Under the pieces are notes generated by a model. It was not told where the DNA came from. It did no database searches and saw nothing but the letters and a program-made list of their open reading frames with translations. Below, piece by piece: positions 62,640 through 64,000 of a stretch of 64,000 nt of DNA. This stretch comes from Paraniabella hibiscisoli (GTDB taxonomy: Bacteria > Bacteroidota > Bacteroidia > Chitinophagales > Chitinophagaceae): contig NZ_JAKWBK010000001.1 in assembly GCF_022512515.1 (NCBI RefSeq), forward strand, positions 1,364,001 to 1,428,000, written 5' to 3'. A program made the position numbers and the translations under genes. The first letter of the stretch is position 1. Every line of letters starts with the position of its first letter.

Positions 62640-64000
62640 ATGTTTTTAAAAAAGTTATTATCGTTAGCATTGCTGGCAATCGGTATTTCTCAAATCGCTG
62701 AAGCTCAAAAAGTAGTTCGCTACGATTTGTATGTAAAAGACAGCACGGTTAACTATGCCGGAAAGGAGAAAAGAGCCATAGCTGTAAACGGGCAAATACC
62801 GATGCCCACCTTGGAGTTTACCGAGGGGGATACCGCAGAAATTGTGGTGCATAACCAGCTAAAAGAAGGCACTTCCCTGCATTGGCATGGCGTATTTCTG
62901 CCTAATAAAGAAGATGGGGTGCCATTTCTTACACAAATGCCTGTTGCCCCGGGGAGCACGTACACGTACAGGTTCCCCATTATCCAGAACGGTACACATT
63001 GGTACCACTCTCATTCGGGTTTGCAGGAGCAAATAGGCATGTATGGCAGTTTTATTATGCATAAAAGAGCCGGAGATAAAACAGTTAGAAAAGGGATTGA
63101 TGATCTGCCTGCTGTTCCGGTTATAATCAGCGAATGGACCAACCTGAAACCTGAAAATGTGCATCGTATGCTACATAATGCAAGCGATTGGTTTGCTATA
63201 AAAAAGGCGCCACGCAAAGCTATGCTGAAGCTATTAGAAGCGGTCATTTTAAAACCAAGCTTACTAATGAGTGGAAGCGTATGCTGGCTATGGATGTGAG
63301 CGATGTATATTATAACAAAGTGTTGTTAAACGGGAAGAACGTAACCGAGCTAAAAAGTATTGATGGCAGGCCGCTCAAGGCAGGCGATAAAGTTCGCTTG
63401 CGTATATCGAACGGGGTGCCTCCTCCTACTTTTGGTTGCGCTACGCAGGCGGAAAAATGACCGTAGTGGCAAATGATGGAAACGATGTAGATCCCGTAGA
63501 GGTAGACCGGTTGATTATTGCGGTGTCGAAACGTATGACGTAGTGATTACTATTCCCGAAAATGGAAAAGCTTACGAATTTATGGCTACTACAGAAGACC
63601 GAACCCAGTCCACCAGTTATTTTATTGGCGATGGTGCAAAACAATTAGCAGGGGCTATGCCGCGCCTCAAGTATTTTGAGGGAATGAAGATGATGAACGA
63701 TATGATGAAGATGAATGGCGACCTGGACGATATGGGCATGAATATGAGCCTCAACCAGATGGATATGAACGTTGTAATGTATCCAGAGATAACGGGCCCG
63801 GAAAAGAAGAAAAATAAAGAGCCCGGATCCCATGATCAAATGGCCTCGATGAAGCAGGATACTGCTTTAGCGGGGCATCAAATGCAGGGCGATGAAAATA
63901 CCAGCCGTTATAATGCCAATGCGCTAAGCAAAATAGTAACACTCAACTATTCCATGCTTCAGTCGCCCAATACCACTTCGCTTCCGGCTGATGCACCGGT
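62640..64000 (+). CDS. Multicopper oxidase, CopA/PcoA-like (partial, frameshifted)
   Basis: The 5' part of a secreted oxidase that runs off the right edge. The signal peptide ends at QIAEAQ. The first cupredoxin domain carries the type 2/3 copper ligands HWHG (in TSLHWHGVFLP) and HSH (in THWYHSHSGLQEQ). The second domain follows with FLRI/WLRYAGGKMTVVANDG. A methionine-rich insert spans about 63685-63780 (MKMMNDMMKMNGD, MGMNMSLNQMDMNVVM), as in PcoA/CopA. Breaks are near 63192, 63415 and 63527. It probably oxidises periplasmic Cu(I) and protects the cell. The C-terminal copper ligands lie beyond the window. Confidence 0.9.

Noticed and set aside
2430..63600. Programmed ribosomal frameshifting in the broken genes
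   Set aside because: Break sites share no slippery heptamer or downstream stimulator, occur up to six or seven times in one gene, and affect unrelated families.

Overview
The window looks like a chromosomal segment of a Bacteroidota bacterium, most likely of the family Chitinophagaceae (Niabella/Niastella/Chitinophaga-like). The evidence is a SusC/SusD pair with clustered secreted glycosidases, a flexirubin/aryl-polyene-type ketosynthase set, a TrpB2-type tryptophan synthase, an Omp85 protein next to NAD kinase, a GH3/beta-lactamase fusion, almost no Shine-Dalgarno sequences, and several TAnnTTTG-type -7 boxes. One caveat affects every reading: about 30 genes, including mutL, nadK and rnhB, are broken by single-base shifts. 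In nearly every junction I inspected the shift fits the loss of one base from a homopolymer (A6 for A7, G4 for G5, T5 for T6). This is the signature of homopolymer under-calling in the sequence, not of real pseudogenes. I therefore annotate each such gene as one CDS over its full span and give the approximate break points.

Layout. (1) 1-8.6 kb: an L-fucose locus with a DUF6786 tail, fucI and fucP, then two secreted carbohydrate-active proteins (a six-hairpin-like protein and a GH116 enzyme). (2) 8.7-20.5 kb: trpB2 on the minus strand; a first polyketide/fatty-acid-like block (chain-length-factor-like protein, polysaccharide deacetylase, hotdog dehydratase); a TetR regulator; an ADH/AKR pair; a secreted esterase; a metallophosphoesterase; then a minus-strand operon ACP-KS-CLF. 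(3) 20.7-32.1 kb: housekeeping and signalling genes: SCO, Fur-family regulator, holin-like membrane protein, lipid kinase, RNase HII, two odd secreted low-complexity proteins, an alpha/beta hydrolase-CBS-Omp85-NadK operon, mutL and a LytS-type kinase. (4) 32.4-39.7 kb: GH3/beta-lactamase fusion, an IS982-family element inserted exactly at its stop codon, then a lipoprotein and a long TPR-like protein. (5) 39.7-41.7 kb: a tRNA with CAT anticodon followed by nine copies of its 3' half in tandem, with a GIY-YIG nuclease gene inside the array. (6) 41.7-57.0 kb: a polysaccharide utilisation locus (AraC regulator, SusC, SusD, PhyH-like dioxygenase, TIM-barrel isomerase, GH106, two GH28-type beta-helix proteins, GH127) that fits rhamnogalacturonan/pectin side chains. 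(7) 57.2-58.3 kb: a lone class I terpene synthase. (8) 58.5 kb to the end: a copper-handling cluster (HMA-AraC fusion regulator, CopA ATPase, two small HMA proteins, DUF3347 protein, multicopper oxidase running off the edge).

The most unusual structure is the tRNA-tail array. Each ~164-bp unit carries the anticodon-arm half of the tRNA, a perfect 20-bp palindrome in place of the 5' strand of the T stem, the T-loop-to-terminator part of the tRNA, and the decayed last codons of a GIY-YIG gene. The single intact GIY-YIG gene ends in codons that are themselves tRNA anticodon-arm sequence, and its unit is bounded by direct GGTTCGA T-loop repeats. This suggests a small GIY-YIG element that repeatedly inserts at, and rebuilds, the tRNA 3' end.
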